Origin: an uncultured Collinsella sp.
GTDB lineage: Bacteria; Actinomycetota; Coriobacteriia; Coriobacteriales; Coriobacteriaceae
Assembly: GCA_900549215.1 (NCBI GenBank)
Contig: URNJ01000010.1
Coordinates: 1-21,768, forward strand
Length of the DNA: 21,768 nucleotides
Direction: 5' to 3'
Shown here: piece after piece, positions 14,002-21,521 of the stretch
Layout of the letters: each line of letters opens with the position of its first letter
How positions within the stretch are numbered: position 1 is the first letter of the stretch
Notes under the pieces: model-generated
The model's input: only the letters and a program-made list of their open reading frames with translations
Database searches by the model: none
Told to the model about the DNA's origin: nothing
Program-made: the position numbers and the translations under genes

Positions 14002-16488
14002 ATGAGTATCAAGCGTTTGGCGCTTTGCCGCAGTCAGGGCCGTCTGTTTGTGCTGCTTCGTTTTGCCGGTCAGGATGTCGCCGCGCTTATCGAGCGGGAG
14101 GGTTCTCAAGCGTTTGCCCATGCGACGACGAGCGGTTTTTGTGTGCCGTCGCTGGTGCTCCCGGTCGATCATGGCCGTGTGCTGGCGCTTTGCCCTTCCG
14201 TTTCCGGTTACGAGCGCGAGCTCGCCGTCATGGTACTTCCGTTTTTGGATGGCTCGTCGATGGATGTCGTTTTTGCATCCGGTGGTCAAAGGTTGGGCTC
14301 CATTCGCCTCGATAGCCGCGTGGCCAAGCTGGAATCCAAGATCAACTACAAGGCAAAGCCTGCGTTGTGTGCGCTTATCCGCGATGCGCAGCGCGGCGAG
14401 CGCTGCGGCTGCTACGAGATCGATGCCATTCGCTATTTGCCGGCAGACGCCGGCGCGGTGTGGCGCTATGAGGTTACGTGGGTGGGAGACTCCAAGTGCA
14501 CCCCTGAGCTCCAGATTTTCGATGCGCATATGAATGCCATCGATGTCACCGTGCATGTGTTTGAATCGCAGATCGATGTGCCGCAGCAGAACGGATGCCG
14601 CGTCAATAAAACGTATTTGAGCGTTGAGATGCCCCAGGATATACGTGATTTTGTCGCGATTGCAATCGACCCCGCGGGGCAGATCAAGAGCGGTTTTTGC
14701 GCCATGGATGGTCGCCTGTACAACGGCATGGTCGACGACAGTTGGAATCGCATGAAGGATGCACGCGCTGACGACGCAGCTTATCGACGTTGGTTTGAGC
14801 AGCATCGCGCAAAGCCGGGCGATTTGGCGTGCCAGCGCGTCGCTTCGGCGGCCTTTGCCTATAGGCCGCTCGTGAGCATTGTGGTGCCGTGCTACAAGAC
14901 CGATCGAGTCTACCTGCGCGAGCTGCTGGACTCGGTGCTAGTCCAGAGCTATGACAACTGGGAATTGCTCCTTATGGATGCCTCACCTGAATGGGATGCG
15001 GTGGCCGACCTTGCGGCAGGCGCCCACGACGAGCGCGTTCGTCGCATTGGGCTGCCCGGCAACGGTGGCATTGTGCTCAACACCAACGCAGGTATTGAGC
15101 AAGCGATGGGCGACTACATCGCGTTCTTGGACCACGATGACATTCTGGAGCCGGACGCGTTATTCCAGTATGTTTCCGCGCTGAATAAGGCGGCCGAGGG
15201 CGAGCGCCCCCAGGTCCTATTCTGCGACGAGGACATGTTCCAGAAAACGGGGGAGTGGGGCCAGCCGGTCTTTAAGACGCGGCTCAACGTCGACCTGCTC
15301 TATAGCCATAACTGCGTGACGCATTTCCTGATGGTGGAGAAGGCGCTTATCGATCGTATTGGCGTGTCTCCGGAAGATGTTGCGGGTGCCCAGGACTACG
15401 ACCTGACGCTTCGCTGCCTTTCGGCAGACGCGCGGTTTGAGCATGTTGCGCACGTGCTGTATCACTGGCGCGTTCATCCGGGATCGACCGCCGATGGCTC
15501 TGCCGATAGCAAGCCGTATGCTATTGAAGCTGGGCGCCTTGCGCTGCAGCGCCACTTTAACGCGCTGGGCATTTGCGGAACAGTCGAGGAGACCGAGACG
15601 CCGTTTGTCTATCGCATGCGCTATGCGCTGCCGGAGTCTGCGCCGCTGGTGAGCATTGTGATTCCCACCAAGGACCACGTTGAGACGCTCGATGCCTGTG
15701 TGATGTCGATCGCCCAGAAGGCCACGTATACCAATTACGAGATCGTCTTGGTGGAGAACAACAGCGAAGCCCCGGAGACGTTTGCGTATTACGAAACCCT
15801 GCCAGAGCGCGTGGCTGCAGCATCCGAAGGCAAGGGCATCGCGCGCGTTGTGTACTGGCCGGGCGAGTTCAATTACTCTCAAATCATCAATTTTGGTGTG
15901 AAGCACGCCAAGGGCGACTACCTGCTGCTGCTGAACAACGATACCGAGGTCATAAGCCCCGACTTTATCGAAGAGATGATGAGCTATCTGCAGCGTCCCG
16001 ATGCGGGCGTGGTGGGCGCCAAACTCTACTTTGCCGATCATCTGGTGCAGCATGCCGGCATTGTGGTTGGCGTGCGTGGCGCACTTGCCCATGCCAACCA
16101 GGACTTCTCGGCAAAGCGCGAGGGCTATCTTGCCCGCGCTGTGCGCCCGGGCAACTTTAGCGCCGTAACGGGTGCCTGCCAGATGGTGCGACGCGACGTA
16201 TTTGAGCGCGTCGGCGGCTACAACGAGGAATTCGCCGTCGGTTTTAACGACGCTGACTTTTGCCTGCGCGTATGGGAGGCGGGCTACCGCACCATCTTTA
16301 CGCCCTATGCCGAGCTGTATCACTACGAGTTCACCTCGCGCGGCAGGGAAGAGGCCAACGAGGAAAAGCTGCGCCGCTGGAAGCGCGAACAAGCGCTGTT
16401 TATGCAGCGCTGGCCTGAGTTCTTCTTGACGGGCGATCCATGGTTGGGGCCTAACTTGTCTTCCGAGAGTGAGTACTTCTCGCTTTAG
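14002..16488 (+). CDS. Large glycosyltransferase with two GT2 domains (rhamnosyltransferase-like)
   Basis: 828 aa, ATG immediately after the upstream stop. Residues 1-~280 form a beta-rich non-catalytic region without recognisable motifs. The first GT2 domain starts near residue 290 (VSIVVPCYKTDRVYLRELLD) with NGGIVLNTNAGIEQAMGDY and FLDHDDILEPDALF. The second starts near residue 550 (VSIVIPTKDHVETLDACV) with LVENNSEAPE, NFGVKHAKGDYLLLLNNDTEV (~645) and the C-terminal GFNDADFCLRVWEAGY, where the aspartates are the likely catalytic base region. This tandem layout is typical of O-antigen or cell-wall glycan polymerising/rhamnosylating enzymes that add two linkages. End of the plus-strand glycosyltransferase run. 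Confidence 0.9.
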   Translation: MSIKRLALCRSQGRLFVLLRFAGQDVAALIEREGSQAFAHATTSGFCVPSLVLPVDHGRVLALCPSVSGYERELAVMVLPFLDGSSMDVVFASGGQRLGSIRLDSRVAKLESKINYKAKPALCALIRDAQRGERCGCYEIDAIRYLPADAGAVWRYEVTWVGDSKCTPELQIFDAHMNAIDVTVHVFESQIDVPQQNGCRVNKTYLSVEMPQDIRDFVAIAIDPAGQIKSGFCAMDGRLYNGMVDDSWNRMKDARADDAAYRRWFEQHRAKPGDLACQRVASAAFAYRPLVSIVVPCYKTDRVYLRELLDSVLVQSYDNWELLLMDASPEWDAVADLAAGAHDERVRRIGLPGNGGIVLNTNAGIEQAMGDYIAFLDHDDILEPDALFQYVSALNKAAEGERPQVLFCDEDMFQKTGEWGQPVFKTRLNVDLLYSHNCVTHFLMVEKALIDRIGVSPEDVAGAQDYDLTLRCLSADARFEHVAHVLYHWRVHPGSTADGSADSKPYAIEAGRLALQRHFNALGICGTVEETETPFVYRMRYALPESAPLVSIVIPTKDHVETLDACVMSIAQKATYTNYEIVLVENNSEAPETFAYYETLPERVAAASEGKGIARVVYWPGEFNYSQIINFGVKHAKGDYLLLLNNDTEVISPDFIEEMMSYLQRPDAGVVGAKLYFADHLVQHAGIVVGVRGALAHANQDFSAKREGYLARAVRPGNFSAVTGACQMVRRDVFERVGGYNEEFAVGFNDADFCLRVWEAGYRTIFTPYAELYHYEFTSRGREEANEEKLRRWKREQALFMQRWPEFFLTGDPWLGPNLSSESEYFSL

Positions 16489-16573
16489 ACAATGGTTGTT
16501 AGAAGGCCCTCAGCTTGACTTCGCCATGAGTTGGGAAGAAGGCAGCGTTTAGGCTATTTGTTAGTTTACATTA

Positions 16574-16679
16574 CGATAGCTCGATACTTCTACGATAAGT
16601 TTGTACAGGCTTATACAACTCGATATAATCCGATATAGTTGCGATAAACTAATAAAGCTAAGATTGACCGATAATCGAT
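16574..16679 (+). repeat. Array of CGATA words in an AT-rich leader
   Basis: CGATA occurs at 16574, 16582, 16593, 16621, 16631, 16642 and 16669, plus CGATT at 16676. Several spacings are 10-11 bp (one helical turn). Copies at 16582/16593 are offset by 49 bp from those at 16631/16642. The stretch is far more AT-rich than the flanking genes. It surrounds the promoter at 16601-16629 and looks like a cooperative protein-binding site. Confidence 0.55.
16601..16629 (+). promoter_or_regulatory. Promoter and palindrome upstream of the orphan ATPase gene
   Basis: TTGTAC (16601-16606), a 17 bp spacer and a perfect TATAAT (16624-16629) form a good sigma-70-type promoter about 70 bp before the GTG start. 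The -35 and spacer overlap an imperfect 18-base palindrome (TTGTA...TACAA, 16601-16618), an operator candidate. Confidence 0.65.
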
Positions 16680-16698
16680 TTCCTTGAGAGGCAAACAA

Positions 16699-17802
16699 GT
16701 GAGCGCCACAATATTCCATAACCCGTTTCGTCCCACTGCCGGCGCTGAGCCTCCGCGCATAATTGGTCGTGATGATATTGCCCTTGAGTTTACCGAGAGT
16801 TTGAATTCGGGAATTGGTGCACCTGCGAGGCTCATGCGCGTTGCCGGGCCAAGGGGTTCCGGAAAAACTGTTTTGCTCTGTGATCTTAGAGATCGTGCAC
16901 GAGAGCTTGGCTGGAAGACGGCTATTGTTTCTGCTGGTCCCAACCTATTGCTGGACCTGAAGGATCAGATTGCAGAATCCTCCCTTGCGACCAATGCTTC
17001 AGTCGGCGTAAATGCCGGCTTTGTTTCCGCTAAATTCGACGTTGTGCCAAAAGAGTCGAGTCTTAGAAAGTTGCTTGGCTCGGCCGCAAAGTCTTCCAAG
17101 GGCCTGTTTATTGCAATAGATGAGGTGCAGGATGCCCCGATTGACGATATGCGCGCTATTGCTTCTGCTGTGCAGCTTCTAATAGGGGAGAAAGTCGATA
17201 TTGCTCTCGCATTTGCCGGATTGCCCGCTGGTGTTATGGATCTTATTAACGGCAAGGCACTTACATTCTTGCGTCGTGCCCTCCCCGAAGATCTGGCGCC
17301 TATCAACCAGGTGGAGGTAGCGCTCTCTATGGGCGATAGCTTTATAGCGACTGGTTTGACCATAGAGGACGATCTGCTGTCGAGAGCCGCTAAGGCCACG
17401 AAGGGCTATGCCTATTTGGTGCAACTGGTCGGTTACTCCATTTGGCAGCGCGCCAACTTGCATCGTGTCAAAAGTGCCAACGTGAGCGAGCGCGATGTTA
17501 TCGAAGGCATTGCGCTGGCAGAGGCTCGTTTTCACGATGTTGTTCACGAGCCCGCGATTTCTGGACTTGGACTCAACGATATCAAATATCTTTTGGCCAT
17601 GTGCGAGGATAAGCAGCAGTCCAAATCATCTGAGATTGCTAAACGTATGGGTAAAAAGACCAATGAGGTCAGCTCTATTAGGGCTAAGCTGCTACAAAGA
17701 GAGGTTATTCAGGCTCCACAGAGGGGCTACGTGCAGTTTGCCGTGCCGGACCTAGATATCTATCTGCGAGAGAATGCCGCGGAGATTCTCGAGCGGTTCT
17801 AA
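16699..17802 (+). CDS. Orphan AAA/STAND-like ATPase with C-terminal winged-helix region
   Basis: 367 aa from the GTG at 16699, chosen for GAGAGG 7 bases upstream. The N-terminus IFHNPFRPTAGAEPPRIIGR (5-24) is typical of archaeal-type/orphan AAA ATPases. Walker A is GPRGSGKT (50-57) and Walker B GLFIAIDEVQDA (135-146) with D141 and E142. A helical region follows. The last ~90 residues (LNDIKYLLAMCEDKQQSKSS and IAKRMGKKTNEVSSIRAKLL) read as a winged helix for DNA or protein binding. No effector domain is fused. Such ATPases are usually regulatory or signal-sensing; members of neighbouring families work in defence with a separate effector. The next gene on the strand encodes a protease, 163 bp away. 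Function beyond ATP binding is unknown. Confidence 0.82.
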   Translation: MSATIFHNPFRPTAGAEPPRIIGRDDIALEFTESLNSGIGAPARLMRVAGPRGSGKTVLLCDLRDRARELGWKTAIVSAGPNLLLDLKDQIAESSLATNASVGVNAGFVSAKFDVVPKESSLRKLLGSAAKSSKGLFIAIDEVQDAPIDDMRAIASAVQLLIGEKVDIALAFAGLPAGVMDLINGKALTFLRRALPEDLAPINQVEVALSMGDSFIATGLTIEDDLLSRAAKATKGYAYLVQLVGYSIWQRANLHRVKSANVSERDVIEGIALAEARFHDVVHEPAISGLGLNDIKYLLAMCEDKQQSKSSEIAKRMGKKTNEVSSIRAKLLQREVIQAPQRGYVQFAVPDLDIYLRENAAEILERF

Positions 17803-17854
17803 ATCAAGGCATGAATAGCCGCCGGTTAACTGCCTTTTTCGACTTGGCTCGCGT

Positions 17855-17874
17855 CCCCCCCCCCCGCGCGCGCG
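17855..17874 (+). repeat. C11 homopolymer followed by (GC)4G
   Basis: Eleven consecutive C residues (17855-17865) run straight into GCGCGCGCG (17866-17874). It lies in the 163 bp gap between the ATPase and protease genes, about 60 bp upstream of the protease's likely -10. Such tracts slip during replication, and also during sequencing. Confidence 0.9.
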
Positions 17875-17935
17875 AGGACGTGCCCAAAGCGGCAATACTG
17901 ATTGATTACGGAAGGGCATCTCAGGGTGCAATCGA

Positions 17936-17941
17936 TATACT
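17936..17941 (+). promoter_or_regulatory. Possible -10 box for the protease gene
   Basis: TATACT is 24 bp before the protease ATG, with an AAAGGA ribosome site in between. No convincing -35 is found at 16-18 bp, so the protease may alternatively be read from the ATPase promoter. Confidence 0.35.
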
Positions 17942-17965
17942 ATTTGTCCAAATGAAAGGAAACCC

Positions 17966-18784
17966 ATGCAGCTATCTGAGCAGCTTCTGCACACGACGAT
18001 TCGCATCGAAGCTTCGTTGGCCTCGGGAGGTTGCTCAGTTGGAACGGGTTTCTTTTTCAAGTTCTGCGACGACGGAAAGACCTATGTGCCGGCAATCGTG
18101 ACCAACAGGCACGTGGTCGAGGGCGCGTACGAGTATCGCGTCATCTTTTCGAGATCTGACGAGAACGGAAACCTGCTCAATATAAACGAGCAACTTACCA
18201 TGCGGGGCTCCGAGAGCGACTGGATCGCACACCCTGACGAAAGTGTTGACCTGTGCGTCTTACCCATCGGTCCCGCACTGAATGGTTTTATCCGGGCGGG
18301 GAAGCATCTGCTTACCATACCGCTCAGCTTGGAGCTTCTGCCGACGGATAAGCAGATTCAAGACATGGGCTGTATGGACGAGGTGACCATGGTCGGATAC
18401 CCCAACGGCATTTGGGATGAGGCCAACAACCTGCCGATCGTCCGTCGGGGTATCACGGCGACGCCCTATAGGTACGACTATCAGGGGCAGAAAGAGTTCC
18501 TGGTTGACATGGCGTGCTACCCGGGATCGAGCGGTTCCCCGGTCTTTCTCTACAACGAGGGTACTTATTTGGAGAACGATGCTGTGGTCATGGGCAAGAG
18601 GCTCTATCTACTTGGCATCCTTCGGGCTGTGCCCATCAGAACTCTTCTCGGAGACATCACCGTATCCACGATTGCCCACGTGAGCGTTCAGGACATGTTG
18701 AATCTCGGCATCGTCATCAAATCCGAGCGTCTGAGGGACTTCGATCCCATCGTGAGGGAACGCTTGAGCGTTTCTGGAAATTAG
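17966..18784 (+). CDS. Trypsin-like serine protease, cytoplasmic
   Basis: 272 aa, ATG preceded by AAAGGA. It has a trypsin/DegP-like fold with a full catalytic triad: H49 in IVTNRHVV, D95 in SVDLCVLPI and S189 in YPGSSGSPVF. SVGTGFFFKF (24-33) is the expected first-barrel opening, and MVGYPNGIWDEANN (142-155) precedes the second barrel. There is no signal peptide, membrane anchor or PDZ domain, so it should act inside the cell. Stand-alone trypsin-like proteases of this sort occur in accessory regions and as effectors beside ATPase sensors, and here an orphan ATPase gene lies directly upstream. The stop abuts an IS256 fragment, and the last residues could have been changed by that insertion, though the length looks complete. 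Substrate unknown. Confidence 0.82.
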   Translation: MQLSEQLLHTTIRIEASLASGGCSVGTGFFFKFCDDGKTYVPAIVTNRHVVEGAYEYRVIFSRSDENGNLLNINEQLTMRGSESDWIAHPDESVDLCVLPIGPALNGFIRAGKHLLTIPLSLELLPTDKQIQDMGCMDEVTMVGYPNGIWDEANNLPIVRRGITATPYRYDYQGQKEFLVDMACYPGSSGSPVFLYNEGTYLENDAVVMGKRLYLLGILRAVPIRTLLGDITVSTIAHVSVQDMLNLGIVIKSERLRDFDPIVRERLSVSGN

Positions 18785-18963
18785 TATTTATTTGGCTCGC
18801 CCGCTCTGATGCCGCCCCCGCACAGCTGGTCGGCCTCGGCGTCCATCACCGCGTTCACGACCTGCTCGGCGAGGCGCCTGAGCAGCTCCTGCATGTCGAT
18901 GGCGCCGTCGTCGAAACGGGGCATGGCGAGCATGTCCGGCGTCGGGTCTGATAAGATTTCCAT
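18781..18963 (-). pseudogene. IS256-family transposase, N-terminal remnant
   Basis: The minus-strand frame from the ATG at 18963 encodes about 50 residues. LLRRLAEQVVNAVMDAEADQLCGGG is characteristic of the start of IS256-family (mutator-type) transposases, which normally run to about 400 residues. After that point (near 18815) the sequence changes to an unrelated short tail ending at 18781, overlapping the protease stop. The DDE catalytic domain is missing, so it cannot transpose. The break marks a deletion or recombination next to the protease gene. Family assignment rests on a short but distinctive segment. Confidence 0.7.
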
Positions 18964-18964
18964 A

Positions 18965-19028
18965 GCGGTCCTCGTCCTTTCCTAGAACCTGTTGTTGTGG
19001 TGATTTCAGATTCTAGGACGAGGGCCGC
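18965..19028. repeat. Inverted repeat at the IS256 left-end region
   Basis: GCGGTCCTCGTCC (18965-18977) plus CCTAGAA (18981-18987) faces TTCTA (19011-19015) plus GGACGAGGGCCGC (19016-19028). The outer 13-base arms match at 12 positions. It sits just before the transposase start, as expected for an IS end or a hairpin protecting the transposase gene from read-through. Confidence 0.6.
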
Positions 19029-19064
19029 TCTTCGTTAAGCGGCCGCTGGGGCGTCACCCTTACA

Positions 19065-19585
19065 CCAACATTTTCGACGCGATCGGCCGCTTCGTGGACT
19101 TCGTGCGCGACGTGTGTGCTGAGGATGCTCTGGAAGAGAATCTCCGTTTTGTGTCTGATGCCCTGGACGGTAAGTGCACGCCGCGTGAGATTATTCGCAA
19201 CTACTTCCTCAAAGATTTCTACAAGGATCACTGCTCAACCTACCAGAAGCGCCCCATCTACTGGATGCTTGATTTCGGTAAGAAAAACGGCTTCAAGTGC
19301 CTTATTTACATGCATCGCTACCAGCCAGACCTGCTGGTCCGCGTACGCACTAATTATGTCCATGAACAGCAAGAACGGTACCGCACGCAGCTCGCTCACC
19401 TAGAGGAAGCCGTGGCACAAGTTGATATCTTGCAACGCGTAAAGTTGAACAAGCAGATCAAGAAGCTCAACGATCAGCTCGCTGAGACTATAACCTTTGG
19501 GGAGAAGATTCACCATTTAGCAGAACAAATGATTGCGATCGGACTGAGGGATAAGCGTGATCGATTTCGGCATCTTTACCATTGA
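19065..19585 (+). pseudogene. pglX: BREX PglX DNA methyltransferase, C-terminal remnant
   Basis: PglX is the N6-adenine methyltransferase of BREX phage-defence systems, normally around 1,200 residues. Here only about 160 C-terminal residues remain. NIFDAIGRFVDFVRDVC, REIIRNYFLKDFYKDHC, KRPIYWMLDFGKKNGFK, LIYMHRYQPDLLVRVRTNYV and HEQQERYRTQLAHLEEAV are in the expected order, followed by a coiled-coil-like KQIKKLNDQLAE segment and HHLAEQMIAI. The methyltransferase core is absent. The left edge abuts IS256-type sequence. On the right, similarity stops at about 19540, where PglX normally continues with an LDDGV-like stretch, and the frame ends at 19585. No other BREX gene is visible, so this is a relic. 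Confidence 0.8.
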
Positions 19586-20508
19586 CGGGGTGAAGAGGTT
19601 CTTGTTCGACGCCCTGCGCATCGATGGGTGCGAGTTCGGAGATATGCAGCTGCGTTTTCGCAGCGACGAGGTTGGGACGTACGCCGATGTCCGGGAGAGG
19701 CTGGGGGAGTCCCTCGCCCCCGACGACCTGCTGCTGCACCTCAGGCACGTCACGGCCAACACGGATGGCTGCGCGTCCATTCGCGAGAGCGGGATTCTCG
19801 GAATCGGGGACGTGCTCTCGCGTCCTAGTGCGCTTACGCGTCTTTTCGAGGGCTGCGGGGTTCATTTCGACAAGGCGAGCCGAACCGTGTCTGTCGACGG
19901 GAGAAGGCTCAGCCTAGACCTGGTCGATGATGCCTTCCTCGGACGGGAGTCCTCGGAGCCGATAGATGGACTTCTGTACATTCTGGCGGAAGACTCCCTC
20001 GTGAACTCCTTCATCCACAAGTCGTGCATCCGGGAGTACTCCACGCTTTCGCGGTATCCCGAGGCCATATGGGCTCTGGAAGAGGTCGTCGGGCATGGGA
20101 ACGAGGCGGTTTGGAGATGGAAGGACGCCGCGCGCCCATATGTTGTCGAGTTCACCGCGACTTTGAAGGAGCTCGATCTGTGTCGACTCCAGCCGGACGA
20201 TGGGATGGGTTTTTGCAGGGCGGCGGTTTGAAGGAGTCCGTATTCAATAATCTGGTTTACCAGGCGCTCGGGGTCTGCGTGCGGGGTGCCCGCGAGGTTA
20301 TCGCCTCCCTGCCTGCTGGCGGCGGGGTGCCCCGTCGTCGATCGTTCGGATAACCCCTCTGGATGAGTTCTGCGGCGACCCCGAAGCTGGCTTGGATTCC
20401 ATGTGCGATAGGGAGGGGCGTTGTCGGATTTGCGACGAAGACGCTGTGGAGTCCCTGTCGGCGTTCCTTATCGCTAATGGGTATCTAGGGGAGGGCTTCT
20501 CGGGATAA
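19557..20508 (+). pseudogene. Unknown protein gene disrupted by two single-base frameshifts
   Basis: A GTG at 19557 with a GAGGG site opens a frame to 20231 (224 aa). The sequence LLLHLRHVTANTDGCASIRE followed by SGILGIGDVLS resembles a family of small uncharacterised proteins with an H-V-T...C-x-S-I pattern; I cannot assign a function. The frame breaks at T5 (about 20210), where one more T would restore GFLQGGGLKESVFNNLVYQA. It breaks again at CCCC (about 20330), where one more C would restore the tail ending LSAFLIANGYLGEGFSG at 20508. With both repaired the product is about 317 aa. Conserved-looking continuation across both breaks indicates one original gene. It starts inside the end of the PglX remnant, so it was joined to it secondarily. 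Real pseudogene, phase-variable gene and homopolymer sequencing error are all possible. Confidence 0.65.
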
Positions 20509-20731
20509 AACGGGTTTCGCTTGGTCTAATGCGTAGGATGACCAGTTTCGTGTTGTCCCAGCAGGGAATCGCCCGACGGATCAGATTGCGGAAACATGGG
20601 GTTCCGATGCATGGGGTAGGCGAGGGGTCGTCGCCCTGATGTACGAATGAGCTTCACCCTGCTGTCGCATTCTGTCCGTATGGATAATGGCCGGCTTAAG
20701 GTGCCGGCCTCCTACCGGAGGAGGTTGCGAC
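20509..20731 (+). other. Non-coding stretch with leader hairpin
   Basis: No coding region is supported here. The only clear structure is a perfect 7 bp hairpin, GGCCGGC (20689-20695) and GCCGGCC (20703-20709), with a 7-base loop, 8 bases upstream of the GGAGGAGG ribosome site of the next gene. It lacks a U-run, so it is more likely a leader structure than a terminator. Confidence 0.5.
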
Positions 20732-21082
20732 GTGCGCGCGATGATCGAGATTGAGTGGATGGACGGGCTTGTGACGAAGGTGCCGGAGTTCGCTCTGGGC
20801 GACGTATTCGGTGAAAGCGTTCAGGTAGAGCTCGATTTCAAGTTCGACGACGTGTCGGAGGGCCTCTGGGTCGAGGTGCGCCATCATAAACCGGACGAGG
20901 GCTCGGATGGCGACCCGCGCGAAAGGGCCTGTACGCTGCATGCGGACTGTCACTACGGTTTGGTCGACGCGGTCGACCTCGACCGTATCTTCTGCGTTCT
21001 CTTTGAGGGGCAGCCGAGGATCTGCCGCATCGCGGGTGAGCTCGTGAACCTCTCAAGGGCCTGTGCTATGGCTCAAGGTTGA
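20732..21082 (+). CDS. Small hypothetical protein, probably 3'-truncated
   Basis: 116 aa. The GTG at 20732 is chosen because GGAGGAGG ends 7 bases upstream; the ATG at 20741 is 16 bases away. The product is acidic and soluble, beginning MIEIEWMDGLVTKVPEFALG after three extra residues, with alternating charged/hydrophobic strands (VQVELDFKF, LWVEVRHH) and three Cys in the second half. There is no signal peptide, membrane segment or known motif. The stop lies a few bases before an IS256 scrap, so the natural C-terminus may have been lost and replaced by the last residues. The good ribosome site argues it was once a real gene. Function unknown. Confidence 0.5.
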   Translation: MRAMIEIEWMDGLVTKVPEFALGDVFGESVQVELDFKFDDVSEGLWVEVRHHKPDEGSDGDPRERACTLHADCHYGLVDAVDLDRIFCVLFEGQPRICRIAGELVNLSRACAMAQG

Positions 21083-21089
21083 CGCGCTA

Positions 21090-21170
21090 CTGAACGTTGT
21101 CGGTGCGCAGCCTCGCGTGGCGCTCGTAGGGGAAGTCCAGGTAGGTCAGCGCGTCGGCCTCTGCCTCCTG
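21090..21170 (-). pseudogene. IS256-family transposase, short C-terminal-half scrap
   Basis: In the minus-strand frame, EADALTYLDFPYERHARLRTDNVQ can be read, then a stop at 21087-21089. This is the conserved block of IS256-family transposases usually seen as LAYLDFP...RTTNVIERLNR, which sits late in the catalytic domain. Only about 27 codons survive. It is in the same orientation as the N-terminal remnant at 18963 but on the wrong side of it to belong to one intact copy, so it comes from another copy or a rearrangement. Confidence 0.65.
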
Positions 21171-21228
21171 TTACCGTTCATGGGAAATCGGTCAATTGGG
21201 AGCGCGGTGGAAATCCTGGACCGTGTTC

Positions 21229-21521
21229 CTACGCTACAAGACCTAGGCTTCTTCGGTACTGCATCGGGCTCATATAGCCCAGGTCGCTCTTGCAGCGCTT
21301 GTCGCGATACCAGACCAGATAGGCGTACAGCATCTTCATGAATTCCCCCATGCCAACATCGTCCCAGCCCCTTCCGTAGAAGAGCTCCACCTTCAGCCTG
21401 CCGAAGCCCTCCGTCCTTGAATTGTCGGGTGAGCACCCCTTTCTCGACATCGAGCGCGCGAGGTCCTGGGCGGCGCATAGCCGATCCGGCCCTGCCACCG
21501 GTAGTGGCCGCCGCGGTCGCT
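21229..21521 (-). pseudogene. IS3-family transposase OrfB, C-terminal remnant with frameshift
   Basis: The minus strand encodes the end of an IS3-family DDE transposase: SDRGGHYRWQGRI (near 21521-21482), then, in a shifted frame, LARSMSRKGCSPDNSRTEGF, GRLKVELFYGR and the terminal KSDLGYMSPMQYRRSLGLVA ending at the stop 21229-21231. The conserved catalytic-glutamate neighbourhood usually reads E-G-F-F-G; one Phe is missing here. A single-base loss near 21480 explains the frame change. The N-terminal two thirds of the transposase are absent. GGTGGAAATCCTGGACC just beyond the stop (about 21206-21222) may be the IS terminal repeat. Confidence 0.78.

Noticed and set aside
12574..14805. A 743-codon open frame on the minus strand opposite the glycosyltransferases
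   Set aside because: It is antisense to three genes with complete glycosyltransferase motifs, has no recognisable domain, and arises from GC-rich codon bias on the other strand.
15217..16392. A 391-codon minus-strand open frame
   Set aside because: It is opposite the two-domain glycosyltransferase, and its composition is a mirror of that gene.
16574..16679. CGATA array as a CRISPR or plasmid iteron origin
   Set aside because: Repeats are only 5 bases, spacing is irregular, there are no spacers or cas genes, and no replication initiator gene is nearby.
17811..18101. Open frame crossing the C11 tract into the protease start
   Set aside because: It overlaps the protease in another frame, has no ribosome site, and contains a meaningless Pro/Arg run from the C/GC tract.
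18514..18951. 145-codon plus-strand open frame across the protease end and IS256 fragment
   Set aside because: It is out of frame with the protease and antisense to the transposase, with no start signal.
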